DNA from: Paraphaeosphaeria minitans
Lineage: Eukaryota; Ascomycota; Dothideomycetes; Pleosporales; Didymosphaeriaceae
Length of the DNA: 64,000 nt
Direction: 5' to 3'
Assembly: GCA_015832175.1 (NCBI GenBank)
Contig: WJXW01000013.1
Location: 1,550,001-1,614,000, forward strand
Position numbers and translations under genes: made by a program. Below the pieces are notes generated by a model, which saw only the letters and a list, made by a program, of their open reading frames with translations, searched no databases and was not told where the DNA came from. This document shows positions 1 through 11,592 of the stretch, piece after piece; position 1 is the stretch's first letter, and each line of letters starts with the position of its first letter.

Positions 1-162
1 GGCTGCTGTTTGGCGAAATCCCGCTGACACCCGCAACTACTATTGACGGCCGATGTGAGATTCCCAACGTGCATGTGCCGATGAAGTCCCAATATTGACT
101 CCGTTAGCAACGCGGTCAAACACTTCTCTTGGCCTCATATGCAACCTCGTGCTATCGACGAG

Positions 163-1585
163 TTCTTCCTTTTTGCGATTCTGGCTGAACGATACTTGCC
201 GCGACAACTTGTTTGCCCATCTGGAGGAGGAAGACTTTCCCAACTTTCGTCTGGTGTGCCATGACTTTGCGACGCGGGCGGCGCCCGTCCAATTCTCATC
301 CCTCACTACCACCTTCAAGCCTTCCACCTTCTCTAAGCCGGCGCGCATGGAGGCTCTATCAAGGATAGGCCGCCACGTCAGGAGCTTCGTCTTCCACATG
401 CCTCACGGCCCAGAGACCTTGTTACCGCCCATCATTGATCCAGAGACTGGCGAGGAGAAGCAGTTCATCTACGAGCCGCAACTACAGACACCGCAGCACA
501 TGCTTAGCCGCGAAAAGACACCCAAGTACGGCTCATTGGAGATGACCAATCTACTCATTCAGCAATACCCACCCCTCTTCCACGCCGCAACCAACGTCCC
601 AGCCTTTGTCGCTGCCTTCTCCGAACTACACAATCTCACCCACCTCAAGGTATCCTGCCCTGGTTACCATAACCCCCTGAGCAACCGTCGCAGCGTTGTA
701 GACTATGCCCTCATCTCCCTACGCATCGCCGTAGAACGCGCTCCAATGTTCAGTCTCAACTCCTTGTCACTACATCCGATCCACCCAGGTGGCCTCCTCT
801 ACCTCCACCCCATGCATGGCTTTGGCAGCACACCCTCATCAGCCAAACGCTGGACCCAAATACGAAGTCTCTCCATATGCATGGACTCTCTTCCCTCCTC
901 CCCGTCCTCCAAACAGAAGATGCAATCCCTCGAGCACCTCCGCATCCTACACGCCTACTTGCGCACGCTATCGCGAAACGTGACGCGCATCTTCTTCCGC
1001 TGGAAAGGCACGCGCGGACCCTCACCGCTGAGCTTGGACAAAGAACCCTGCATGTTACCCATCGACACAGACTACATGCACCCCTCGCAGCGCGGCCAAG
1101 TGCGCGGCCCGCGCCCAGTCCGCTTTTCACGTCTGCGCCACATGGAGCTCGAGAACGCCATCATGGACTCCTCCCAGATCTCAGAGTTCATCCACAGGCA
1201 CCGCCGTACGCTGCTTGATTTCAACTTCGAGGACGTCAAGCTCCGCCAGGGCAACTGGGACGAGGCGCTAGAGCCGCTGACGGTGATGAGTGGGAGCGAG
1301 CGGTGGAAGAGGAACGCAGAAGAGGTCATGGATGTGCCCATCGTGCTCAGCCCCATCAACATGGAGCCGAGGATTATGGGCCCGCTGCTGGAGGAGGTGG
1401 ATGCTGCGATCGACGAGACCAGCAAGGAGAGGGGACCGCATAGCTTGAGCCGGTGGTTGGGCAAGCCGAAGATTTCGATGCGAAAGACGAACAGCCATGT
1501 CAAGGAGAGCTTCTTTGGAGGCGACCACGTCAAGAGGCTGTTCCGGGGGACAATGTTCCACCGCTCCGTTGCTGCAGCTGCGTAG
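163..1585 (+). CDS. F-box-type protein, 5' end unresolved
   Basis: The frame runs open to a TAG at 1583-1585. It opens with an F-box-like segment (about 187-290: the ending CRDNLFAHLEEEDFPNF, then RLVCHDFATRAA), the usual start of fungal F-box proteins that recruit substrates to SCF ubiquitin ligases. The rest of about 430 residues has no catalytic motif but matches my recollection of a leucine-poor family of Dothideomycete F-box proteins. In-frame stops lie upstream (e.g. 44-46) and there is no ATG before the F-box. An upstream exon is therefore needed, probably starting before the window; the acceptor at 161-162 is a guess. Role as an SCF adaptor is inferred from the motif only; the target is unknown. 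Confidence 0.6.
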
Positions 1586-2103
1586 CGCTGGCGGGAAGAA
1601 CGGTTTTTGTCGGAGTACTGTACTGTGTCTTGTCGATTGTATCACGGGTGGAAACGCTAAGGAGAAGCTCGAGCTTTGCACATCGCTTGGAGTTCGTTCT
1701 GGTCGGTTAGGTCTGGAGCCGGACGATGCCTTGTCATATACCCCCTTTGTCCGGCTTGGTTGGGTTGAGCATGGTCTATTCACGGTAATGGGACGGCGCA
1801 CACAAACAGCGGCGACCTCTGGTAAGGAGCCCGGCAATGTCTCCTCCCTTTCTTTTGTCTTTTATGTTTTTCCTTTTTCACGACGCTCATTACGCATCTT
1901 ATGCCTCTTTTCGTAATGTTGCCGAGCGATGTTCACGGCCTTCATGACCATCTTAACTTACAGAATCATGTATATACGATGTTTACGAGTAGCATATCCC
2001 ACGATCTTTTCATCAATTCTCCTACGGTACTTTTGACTGAGACTATACTGACTTGCATGGTTTGATGTAATGTGTGAAAAATGCCTTTAAGGGGTATCTA
2101 GGT
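1586..2103. other. intergenic, 3' flank
   Basis: This is the downstream flank of the F-box gene and of the broken MFS gene that ends in the opposite direction. I see no coding potential and no repeat. It is T-rich near 1855-1900, as expected of a 3' UTR. Confidence 0.5.
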
Positions 2104-3026
2104 CTACCAAATCGGAAACCTCCGGTCTGATGCTCTTTTCTTAACACTCGTTCCCCACTTGATTAGCGCCCACGGAATCGGCACTGCAGCAGCACTGATA
2201 CAGGCCAGTATCGTCAGCGCATAATGCGGACCCAGATTCCGGTACATCGGCACGCTGACCACGGTCATTCCACCCGCGGCTAGGTACCTGACGAGCGCAA
2301 CAAAGGTCAGCGTGCTCGCCGCCTTGACCCTCATACGCATCGATGATGTACATGTACGCGCTCAAGAAGATCGAGATGATGCCTGCTCCAACCATGACGG
2401 AGGCCAGGATGGGACTACACACCGAGATGGAAGCGTAATCCGTCCACGCCATCCAGAACAGGCCGATGGGGACGAAGGGCGCGCTGTAAATGGCGAAGAG
2501 TAGACTTGATTCGCGGCCCAGTTTCGTGCCTTGGCCTGCGTCGCCGTCGCGTTCGAGTTGTCGGTTGGTCTTGCGTACGATGAAGGGGACGGTGATGAGC
2601 TGCAGAAGCACGCCGATGAAGAGACCGACGAAGATGATGTTGCTGAGTCCGGAATTGATGCCGTAAGTTTCTGCAAATATGTACGTGTAACCGTCTAGGA
2701 AAGTGAACAGGACAATGTAGGTTATTGGTGAGGTAGAGCGTGCAGGTCAAAACAATAAGCTCCAGCGCGAATCTGACCGGTCAAGTGAAGTTCTTCTTTA
2801 GGACTTGGAAGAGAGTCTGGCCGTAGAGCTCGCTCTTTGCCCTGAAGCGCTCGTCTCCGGTAAGCTGACGGAAGTATCCCGCCTCACGCTTCAAGAGTCG
2901 CGATGAGTCCTTCTCCAGGCCGGTGCTACCGGGTCTGGAATCGTTTCCGTGCTCGGTGTCCTTGATAGTTTCCAGCTGTCTTCGTGCCTCGTTTTTCAGA
3001 GCACGATCCTGGAGGGGTATCAACAT
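2104..3026 (-). pseudogene. broken MFS multidrug-type transporter, C-terminal half
   Basis: Read on the minus strand from 3026, three adjacent pieces rebuild the central loop and last six membrane spans of a 12-span drug:H+ antiporter (DHA1-like, of the Yhk8/Flu1 type): a loop ending QVLKKNFT, then spans with DGYTYIFAETYGINSGLSN, then ALVRYLAAGGMT and YRNLGPHYALTILACISA. It is interrupted by an in-frame TGA at 2781-2783 where the family has Arg (CGA to TGA), by a +1 shift near 2725, and by one extra G near 2328-2330. The N-terminal six spans are absent upstream of about 3040. Family membership is seen in sequence; non-function is inferred from three lesions plus truncation. Confidence 0.8.
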
Positions 3027-3029
3027 CCT

Positions 3030-3870
3030 AAGGGGGACTGTGCTAAAGTGTTGCTAGATGGGATCTGTTGGCTGGTGGGCCTGGAGGTGGAGGATGGGGA
3101 AACTGGGAGGCGATGACAACCATTGCAGGTCGAGTAAAGATTAAGACATCTAAGCTTGCGCATGTATCCACCTTTGATGTCAGGGCAGGCAGTCTAACAG
3201 AACGCACCATTATCCGCTTCTCAATCTGGACGGTGAAGATGCAGAAAACCCCCAATCTCTCAGTTGCCGGCGGCTAGACCGACGTGCATGGTAATCAAGC
3301 ACGTTAAGCATTTTGGCAAGGCAAACTTCATTCGCGTATACAATGCGATGATAGTCGTGACGTTGTGTACAAAAATCCACCATGAACGTCATCGAAGTGG
3401 CTCGCGTCTTAGGGATATTTACCTAGGTATCCGTTCGGAGTTCGCAACGATGTCCACGGTAAAAAACTCCCAAGTATCTCAAAGATGCTTTTGCACACCA
3501 TTGTGCGAGCTCAACCGCTCGACGGATCTCACGGTAATAGCACGTGATCTCGGGATGACCTCGGGGGTGATTCACATGGTCGTAGGATCCTGCTCCCCAC
3601 ATTCGAAGGTACAGCATCAGAGCCTCGGCATCTTCGCTAGCGTACTTGGCAAATGTCTGGGTTCACATGCTTACCCCGGATACCATCCGCCGACGTGATG
3701 ACCTAGCCTCTGTCACAAGCCTGCTCGGCCTCTCAAATATCCATTATTCCCAGGGACTGACTGGCTCCTGTAATACAAACACCCTCTCCACTGTAGCACT
3801 CCGACTATCTCTCGCGCACGCGACATCACAAGTAAAGCTCACACAGCTACAAAGAACTGCCTCCCGTCCC
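3030..3870. other. intergenic, no supported gene
   Basis: The missing half of the transporter would lie here on the minus strand, but no MFS motif is readable. Open frames are short and unconserved in character. The last 100 bases are the promoter and 5' UTR of the SCP2 gene. Confidence 0.4.
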
Positions 3871-3873
3871 ACC

Positions 3874-4402
3874 ATGTCTCTCAAGTCAGGTACGTCGTGG
3901 CCTCGTAACCAGCCTGCAGAAACGACAGAAGTGCATTGGAGAGTCCTTCGGACTATCGATGCCATTCGTATCTTCCCATCTGCACGCGACTTCTCTGCAC
4001 GCAATCCGAACTGGATGCTGACACCATGCGGCAGACGCCTTCCCGTCCTCCGTCGCATTTGATGCCATCGCCTCATCACTCAAGAACGACGAAGCCGGCC
4101 GCAAGGACGCCATCAAGAAGGGCAATGCCATATTCGCTTTCGATCTCAAGAACGCGTCGGGTGCGTCCGAGTCGTGGTACATCGACCTGAAGGAGACGGG
4201 CCAGGTCGGCAAGGGCGCGCCACCTAAGAAGGCTTCCGTCACACTCTCGTTGAGCGACGAGAACTTCGGCAAGCTGGTCACAGGAAAGGCAAACGCACAG
4301 AAGCTCTTCATGAACGGGAAGCTGAAGGTTAAGGGCGATGTCATGAAGGCGACCAAGATGGAACCGATTTTGAAGAAGGCGCAGACGAGCGCGAAGTTGT
4401 AG
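3874..4402 (+). CDS. SCP2-domain sterol/fatty-acid-binding protein, peroxisomal
   Basis: Exons 3874-3889 and 4035-4402 (intron GTACGT...GCAG, 145 nt) give a 127-residue protein. It is a single SCP2 (sterol carrier protein 2) domain, like the small oleate-induced carrier of Candida tropicalis (POX18): DAIASSLK near the start, NAIFAFDLKNASG strand, SWYIDLKETG, then SVTLSLSDENFGKL and KLFMNGKLKVKGDVMKA. The protein ends in AKL, a valid type-1 peroxisomal targeting signal (S/A/C-K/R/H-L). The family binds acyl-CoA and lipids in the peroxisome matrix. The start is the only ATG that splices into frame. High confidence in the family; ligand not known. Confidence 0.9.
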
Positions 4403-4579
4403 GTGGTGAGGGCATGTAGGGGGCAATATACCATGTTTGAACTTCCAAAAATTGCTATGCTATTGACTAGGAATGGTAGCATCGGCTAATGCACGATCTC
4501 CAAGTCACACTACGCGCACTATGGACTCTTCCCGTACCTACCCTGCACCGCCTCGAGGATCATTCACACCTGCATTCCA

Positions 4580-5110
4580 ATCGTACCGTTGGTTCCTTTG
4601 GCAGCTTTGCCCTTTGAACATATCCGAAGCCTTCTCAGCTACGGCATACATCAACGAAACAATGCAACCCTGCACGTGCGTAGGCAAAATCGAAGCATCA
4701 ACTACCCGCACATTGCTCCAGCAACATCAGCACCTGAAGCGCAACGCACCACAGATAATGGTCGCAGAATGTTCGTTTACGTTCTCACCTATGGCAGGCA
4801 GATCGACGACCACATCCACTTTAACCCGGGACAGAACTCCTGGGGATCCAATATCAGAGAGCTCCAAGATTTGCGGCGAGTTGATAACTCTACCATAGAC
4901 AATTACCTCGCGGTTAGCTGTGACGCGGTGAGTGTCCCGTTGACGATGACTGATAATCGTGTCGCCTTCGCATCCGCAGAACCATACTTCTCAAGGCCAA
5001 TCCCAGACACTAATGCATTGGTCGGGACCGACAGATTGCTCCGGTCCTTGTTGCATTCCCGGGCCAAACAACTCCTGCGCATGGTCATTGGATCCACAGT
5101 GTTCAGTTGA
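4580..5110 (-). pseudogene. GMC oxidoreductase relic with internal deletion
   Basis: Minus-strand reading gives ordered pieces of a GMC (glucose-methanol-choline) FAD oxidoreductase: NLSVPTNALVSGIGLEKYGS (5040-4980), REVIV..INSPQILELSDIGSP (4905-4850), DVVVDLPAIGENVNEHSAT (4830-4760), and then directly the C-terminal motif NVRVVDASILPTHVQG..VSLMYAVAEKASD (4710-4605). About 200 residues that normally lie between the last two pieces are missing. At least one frameshift lies near 4905-4920. No FAD-binding GxGxxG N-terminus is readable between 5110 and 5970. Family assignment rests on motif order; loss of function is inferred from the deletion and frameshift. Confidence 0.78.
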
Positions 5111-5976
5111 TTGAACCCACCTATTGCACTCAGCTGTCACTGTGGCATGTTGTCATTGGTATGAACCTAATTGTAGAGACTACGTTGCCAATTATTTGGA
5201 GGATTATACCATGTTGCATGCAAAAATCCGGTAATATCCCCCTCAGGGTCACGCTCCTCAACACCGGGACTCTAACTTCACGCCGCGGACCCGAGAATCA
5301 TCCTGATCAATTTCTTCTTCGGCAGCTCTTCGTTCGTGTGAGACACCTACCATGGCGTCATCATCGATTTGGCACTTTTCCATAATGGGAGTTTCGTATC
5401 TATCTAGCATGACTATCTCGTCGCAGGTGTCTCAATTTCTTCTCAGTATTTTAAAAATTCGAGACCATTTCGCCAAGGCGACATGGAGAGACTTCTCTCC
5501 GAGTCATCGTATTCGGGCCTATGTACATGCTTGTTAACGCCGTCCAGGGCGGTGTATCTCCATTCCCAGAACTCGCCCGTCATCCGTTGCTACTCAGTGT
5601 TGGACTTAGCGGAACAATCCTTTGTACATGGTTTACTACCAGGTAGAAGTGAGAGATACGGATCGCGATCGTACAAGCGCGCGGTCGATGTTTCCTCCGA
5701 AGCAACTGCGACACGCTAACCCAAAATCGTATTGCTCAGGCCTGACTATTCTACTGTAGACTGTAGGTTCACAACTCATCAACTGTCGCGATTCAATTCC
5801 GCGACGCCCGCTATGTCCGGTACATGAAGATCGCCTTCTTAGCGTCATGCCCACTGTATAAAGGAGATAACGCCCGGCATGTTGCTGCCAACTTATCAGT
5901 GTTCCTCTATCGCCTGTCCATCCTCACAACTACCAATCGGAATCACCTTGGAGCATTGAACGGAACGAAGTCTTAA
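5111..5976. other. intergenic with possible relic sequence
   Basis: No complete gene. A plus-strand stretch at about 5480-5640 reads as a short hydrophobic segment (MYMLVNAVQGG..LLLSVGLSGTILCTW) ending at a stop. It could be a membrane-protein fragment but I cannot place it in a family. The last 100 bases are the NmrA-gene promoter. Confidence 0.3.
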
Positions 5977-7094
5977 ATGATGGGTAACGATTCTGTCAAT
6001 GGTATGTCCGCGGACAATGGCAATTACATCCGTAAAGTCGCCATTATTGGGGTATGTTGTCAGCCCCATGTCTCTCTACCCCTTTGATTGCCATGACCCG
6101 CACCTAGGATGTTGCTAAGCAGCAATTGACTGTGTGACAGGCTGGAGGCCATATGGGCAGTCATACCGTCTCCCAGCTACTTCAGACCGGGAAGCACACC
6201 ATCACCGCTATTACCCGTCCAAACAGCACCGCTTCGATTGCAGATGGAATCCAGATTGTCCGCGTGGACTACACCAACGACGATGATACGGCCTTGGTAG
6301 CCGCACTCGAAGGGCAACAGGCTCTCGTTATCACCATGTCGGTAATTGCGCCTCGCGATACCGTGCTTAAACTCGTCCGCGCCGCAGCCAAAGCAAAGGT
6401 CCAGTTCATCCTACCTAACTGGTACGGCCACGATCCCGCCAACGAGCAAATGTGCAAAGACAGCCTACTTGCTCAAAGCCTCGACGCGACATGCAACGAG
6501 GTCAAAAAATTGGGGGTGAGCTCGTACTTTTTACTGGCATCCGGATTCTGGTACGAGTGGAGTTTGTCCGGCGGACCAGATCGCTACGGCTTCGACTTCA
6601 AGCAGCGTTCCCTGGTCTTCTTCGACGGCGGTGAGACACCCATGAATACTACCACATGGCCTCAGAGCGGGAGGGCAATCGCGAAGCTGCTGAGCTTGAA
6701 GATTGCGCCAGACGGAGCGGACGACCAATTTCCTACACTTTCGCAGTTTCGAAACAGCCCGGTGTATATTTCGAGCTTCCGACTTACTCAGCGCGACATG
6801 TTTGAGAGCGTTAAGCGCGTTACAGGTACTACGGATGCTGATTGGAGCATTAGTCACGAGACCTCGGAGCAGCGCTGGAAAGATAGTATGGATGAGATAA
6901 AGAAGGGGAATTTCAGCGCTTTCACGAAGATGCTGTACAGCCGAGCGTGGTTTCCAAATGGCGATGCCGACCACGAGTCTAGTCGGGGGCTTCACAATGA
7001 CATGCTTGGGCTACCGGTCGAAAACTTGGATGAGTGGACAGCTGTCGCGGTTCGCATGGCGGAAAATGCTGAGGTACCTTGGATTATGCATTAG
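5977..7094 (+). CDS. NmrA-like NAD(P)-binding protein
   Basis: Exons 5977-6051 and 6141-7094 (intron GTATGT...ACAG, 89 nt) encode 342 residues. Across the splice the protein reads VAIIGAGGHMGS, a GxxGxxG dinucleotide-binding loop at the start of a Rossmann fold, followed by ITAITRPNST and a NWYGHDP segment typical of NmrA / isoflavone-reductase-like atypical short-chain dehydrogenases. There is no YxxxK pair of a classical SDR. Such proteins are redox-sensing regulators or benzylic ether/isoflavone-type reductases; which applies here cannot be told. It sits beside a Dal5-type permease and an amidase, so a link with nitrogen metabolism (NmrA restrains AreA in Aspergillus) is possible but inferred. 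A second ATG follows immediately at 5980. Confidence 0.85.
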
Positions 7095-7167
7095 ATGAAG
7101 GAGCTCTTCGAAGTTTGCATTGCCCACACCATTGGATCACGCCTTCAATTCGACGCGATTGTCCTCG

Positions 7168-8769
7168 TCAGGGGCCGGATACGGGATCCTTATCCTCTCG
7201 GCTGGTATATACGCCTTCGTTCTCTCGTCTCCTATCTGTCCGCTTCTGCATCCACACGAGAAGTGCCGCCCAGATGGCCACTCCCTCGAGTTAGCTTCAT
7301 TACCAACCTCATAGAAGGGCTCTGGACTTACAAGCAATGCTAGTGGCAATCATCGCGTACATTCCCCTTGTGAAGTAGGGTGCAAAGTTCACACCATAGA
7401 ATACGATGCTCCACCATGCATTGATTGCGTTGTTCCCCATGTTCATGGACGCTATGACTACAGCTCGAAGACTGTCCTCTTCGTAGCGCAAGACGTCATT
7501 AGCCCAAGCGAAGAATGTTGCTTGACATGCATATACGCTTCCTGCCCAATAATACATAGCAAAATTGATGCTGGTGCTTTCTGGGTAGGCTAGGATGAGG
7601 GCGCTGGTCACCACGCCTGTAATGCCGATCCAGTATCCCACTTTGACACGTTAGCGTTGTGAAGCTCTCGACGAAGACTGAATCCTACCGAGATAGCGTC
7701 GTCCACCCCAGAAGTCTGTTAGGGTTGCCCAGAACAGCGTCGAAACGATTCCGACAGCCGGAACACCGGTTGGGTAGTTGTTAAGCTGTGAGACGGTATA
7801 CTTCTTGGTTGGATGAGCTTTCATGTAGAGCGAAAGAAGCGCATTTGAGCTGAAGGATTCTGTCTCGCCAGCAATCATCCATAGAACCACGAAAAAGTAC
7901 CAGAACCATGTGGAAAAGCAGTGTTTAAGAAACCCCCAGGAGATTGGCGTGCGTTCTGGGGTTTCAGGTACGCGCGATATGGCGAGAGCTTTGTCATCCG
8001 CCGTAAGGTATGGTGCCCGGGTAGTTCTCGGTGTATCAGGGAAGAGAAAGAAGCCATATATCGCGACGGGAACTGTGATAATGCCGTCGATTACAAAGAG
8101 CCAGCGCCACCCGGACAGGCCGCTCAGACCGTCCATGCTAGAATGAATACCGGACTGAATGAAGCCACCAATCATGGTTCCAGCAAGCCCAGAAGCTGTG
8201 AAAATGCCAGATCGTTTACCAAGCTCGCGTTCGGTATACCTATGTGAATGGTAAGCGAGAGTCTATGCATATTGCTGATTCACACACCATGAGCCAAGAA
8301 TGTAGTGGGTACCAACAAAGGTGGACGCTTCGAAGATAGCCTGGAAGAAGCGAATAGCCATGATGTCTCGCGGATGTTGCGCGCCTGCCGTTGCCATCGT
8401 GAGGCCAGCCCATATCACCTGCATATAGTCAGTATTTGCAGAGCCTTATTGCCATTGCACAAAACTCACCATACAGCTGGGAAAGAAAAGTCTCGGTTTC
8501 ACGTAGTAAAGGGCTATATTGCATGGCACTTGTCCAATGGTGTATCCCACCGTGAAGACGGTGTTGATTTGATTGAGTTGGTTTCCATGAAATCCAAGCT
8601 CTTCCTTCATTCCACTGACATACGCATTGTTGAGATTGGTCCGATCCAGATAGTTCAGAAAATACATCAAACAGCAGAAAGTGAGAATAAAGAAATCGAG
8701 TTTAACGATCAATTTACGCTCACCAGGCGCTCGTGGCTCTCCTCGGAGGTACTGGATCAATGAGGCCAT
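7168..8769 (-). CDS. MFS transporter, Dal5/allantoate permease (ACS) type
   Basis: Five exons: 8470-8769, 8288-8418, 7689-8239, 7332-7640 and 7168-7280, joined by 48-51 nt introns, give 467 residues. The start has KLDFFILTFCCLMYFLNYLDRTNLNNAYVS, the classic first span and loop of the anion:cation symporter family that includes yeast Dal5, Tna1 and vitamin H transporters. Later come PRDIMAIRFFQ..EASTF (span 4) and GWRWLFVIDGIITVPVA (span 6). The last exon supplies the final span (AIWAALLVW) and a basic tail. Twelve spans are expected in the plasma membrane. Substrates of the family are allantoate, ureidosuccinate, nicotinate and similar acids. It is divergent from the amidase gene, 676 bp apart, which suggests uptake and hydrolysis of a common substrate. 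Confidence 0.88.
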
Positions 8770-8860
8770 GGTGTGCGGTGTACTGCGAACAAAGCGAAAG
8801 CACTCGCATGAGGCAGTATGAATTGCAACGGTCGGTTCTGTTCGAATGTACCTCTAAGGC

Positions 8861-9354
8861 GATAGCGTCAACAGGTCTGACTCGATGAGACGGCAGTGGG
8901 AGAGGTGGATCCAATATACGAAGTATATTCCACCCTAGACTAGCTGATCCTGCGTACTCTGATACCCGAATGGTGATAGATACCGCGCGTTACTCCATGC
9001 TCAACCACCTTTTGAATGAGACTTGATAGCTGTAACTAAATTTTGGCTGACAAGGTTCGAAAGCGATAAGCGTACTTCCGCACAAGTCCTGGTTCGTGGG
9101 TTTGCGCAAAGCAAAGGTTCGTCCTGAAGAGAAGGAGAAAGAGTTCGAATTTCGGCGACGCGCCAAAACTTCCCGAGCGTCGGTAGTGTACCTAGTGCAG
9201 CTGTTGAGAATGCGGGGTTGTGCCGAATCTGATCTAGTGCTACGGACGCCCCCATCGTCATTACGGGGAACATCTACCTATAATGCTTCCGCAACTAAAA
9301 CAAATGATGTGTGGGGACATGGGTGGCTTTGCGTTGCGGTTTAAAAGGCTTATC
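8861..9354. promoter_or_regulatory. shared promoter with clustered GATA sites
   Basis: The 676-bp divergent promoter between the permease (start 8769, minus) and the amidase (start 9446, plus) holds GATA cores at 8861, 8961, 8975, 8979, 9025 and 9065 (CGATAAG) and on the minus strand at 9349-9354 (AGATAAG). GATA factors of the AreA/Nit2 family bind HGATAR, often as close pairs such as 8975/8979. Regulation by nitrogen supply is inferred from the site cluster and the products of the flanking genes. Confidence 0.4.
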
Positions 9355-9445
9355 TTCTGCGTGCTACCTACTACACAATGGCCTAAGACATCGCGTGTCC
9401 GCCCTTTTTCTCCCTACACATACAGACACTTGGTTAATCGCTATC

Positions 9446-11482
9446 ATGACGAATTTCTCGGGACAGACCTCTGGGAACTGGGAAGAAATTGCTAGCAATA
9501 AAAGGCGGGAACTCACAGAGCAGATACCTTTAGAATACCGTATCCCACAGCATTTATTTCCCCCTAAAGATCAGCTTGACGTGACAACATTCCCAAGAGA
9601 TTCGGGATGGTTCGAAGAGAAAGAGTTGGATATTACAGGAAGCAGTGCAACGCAGATCCTGAAGAAGATTGCCTTGCAATTATGGTCCTCAGAAGAGGTC
9701 ACACGTGCATTCTGTAAACGTGCTGCGGCAGCGCAGCAGCTGGTACGATTGAGGTCGAGCATCTCATGGCACATGGAAGCTAATGAACGCCTCAGACGAA
9801 CTGCTTGACTGACTTTTTCCCGAATGAGGCTATCAGTATTGCAAAATCGCTCGATCAGCATCTCCAGAACACCGGAAAACTTGCTGGTCCTCTTCATGGA
9901 CTACCAATCTCCTTTAAAGACAACTTCAACATCGTCGGTAAAGACAGTACTGTCGGATTTGCGTCTTTGGTCGATCAACCTGCAGCGTACAATGCTACGC
10001 TGGTGGACATTTTAGAGCGACTAGGAGCTGTGCGGTACTGCAAAACAAATGTGCCAACGGGGATGATGATTGCACGTTGAGCGTCCCCCTGGGGGTTTTT
10101 ACTAGCGGCTGACGATTTACAGGCTGAGTCGGTGAACAATGTATTCGGACGCACAGTGAATCCAAAGAATCGAAAACTGACATCCGGAGGTTCGAGTGGA
10201 GGTGAATCAGCTCTGATAACATTCGGCGGGAGTGTGTTAGGGGTTGGAACTGATATTGTACGTGACCATCCTAGCCGTGACCAAGAGCACATCTGACACG
10301 AAAACAGGGTGGAAGTCTTCGCATCCCAGCAGCCTGTACGGGAATCTTTACCCTTCGGCCGTCCTTCGGAAGGTTTACCACCCAAAATTGTCGCTCCGGA
10401 CTGGCAGGCCAAGAGGCAGTCATGAGTGTGAACGGCCCCATGGCGAAGAGCCTAGAAGATATCACATTCTACTCCAGGGCCGTAATAGACGCGCAACCAT
10501 GGCTGGTAGATCCCAAATGTCTTCCAATTCCCTGGAGGCCCGCAGAACGTAAATCTAAGCTGAAGATTGCTGTGTTGTGGCACGATGGCGTTGTACACCC
10601 GACTCCACCGGTGGCTAGAGCGTTGAAAGAGACAGTCGAGAAGCTTCAGGTTGCAGGTCACGAGATTGTCGGAGCTTGGGACCCAGTCCAGCATCCCAAA
10701 GCCCTGGAGCTTTTGGTAAGCCGAGTGCGTGTGGTGCAGGCTCTCTTACTGACGATCACGAATAGACCCGCATGTTCGTTGCTGACGGTGGAAAGAGCAT
10801 TCGAAAGTTGCTAGCATCGACAGACGAACCTTGGCGTCCTGAGATGCAGGGCTATTCGGAGGCAACTGAGCTGGGAACCTATGATATGTGGCAGCTCCAC
10901 CAGGAGCGATCCGAACTGCAAAAGAAGTATCTGGAGCAATGGATGTCTCACGATGGCCTAGATGGTATCCTGGGTAAGTGTAGTATCAGGCAGTAAATTG
11001 ACTAGATCGACTAACGGCGGCTGCAGCACCAACGTGTCCTTATGCGACTGTCGCACATGGCCAGTTTGACTATGTAGGCTACACCGGCGTTTACAACGTC
11101 GTCGACTATTCAGCCGTATCTTTCCCAAGCGGAGTGACTGTCGACAAAGAGAAGGATCGCCCTGCAAACCATGAGCATTTGAGCGACATATGCAAGACCG
11201 TGCACGCAAAATGTGAGTCGAATTGCTGAGCTGGGTATTACAACGGAGTCGGTCGCTGACATAGATTAGACAATCCTGAGGAGATAAATGGAATGCCTGT
11301 AAGCCTGCAGTAAGTCTTTTGTGGTGAACAAAGAAAATGGATGTCTTGCTTACTTTCACTACAGACTTGTTGCGAAGAGACTTGAGGAAGAAAAGGTGCT
11401 TGCGATGACAGAAACTGTTTTGCAGGCTCTAAACCCCTCCACGATGTCATCCATTATCTCGAAGATCAAGGCCAAAATCTAG
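9446..11482 (+). CDS. amidase (amidase-signature family)
   Basis: Eight exons: 9446-9742, 9796-10071, 10123-10257, 10308-10715, 10766-10973, 11027-11212, 11270-11309 and 11365-11482; 555 residues. The Ser-cisSer-Lys triad of amidase-signature hydrolases is complete: Lys140 in SFKDNFNI, Ser215 in SGGSSGGES, Ser239 in GTDIGGSLRIP, with the usual 24-residue Ser-Ser spacing. The family cleaves amides such as acetamide or fatty-acid amides to acid plus ammonia. The intron between exons 2 and 3 appears to use a GC donor (10072-10073, GCACGT); without removing it the frame ends in TGA. All other introns are GT-AG. It lies divergent from a Dal5-type permease. Substrate not predictable. Confidence 0.9.
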
Positions 11483-11592
11483 TCAGCTAATGATTATATC
11501 CGTCGTTCAATGATTCCCCAGGCTGAAGGCGGTTCTGTTGTTCCTTCATTGCTCTGCATATAATCTCGGACGTGTGGCCACAATATCTGGTT

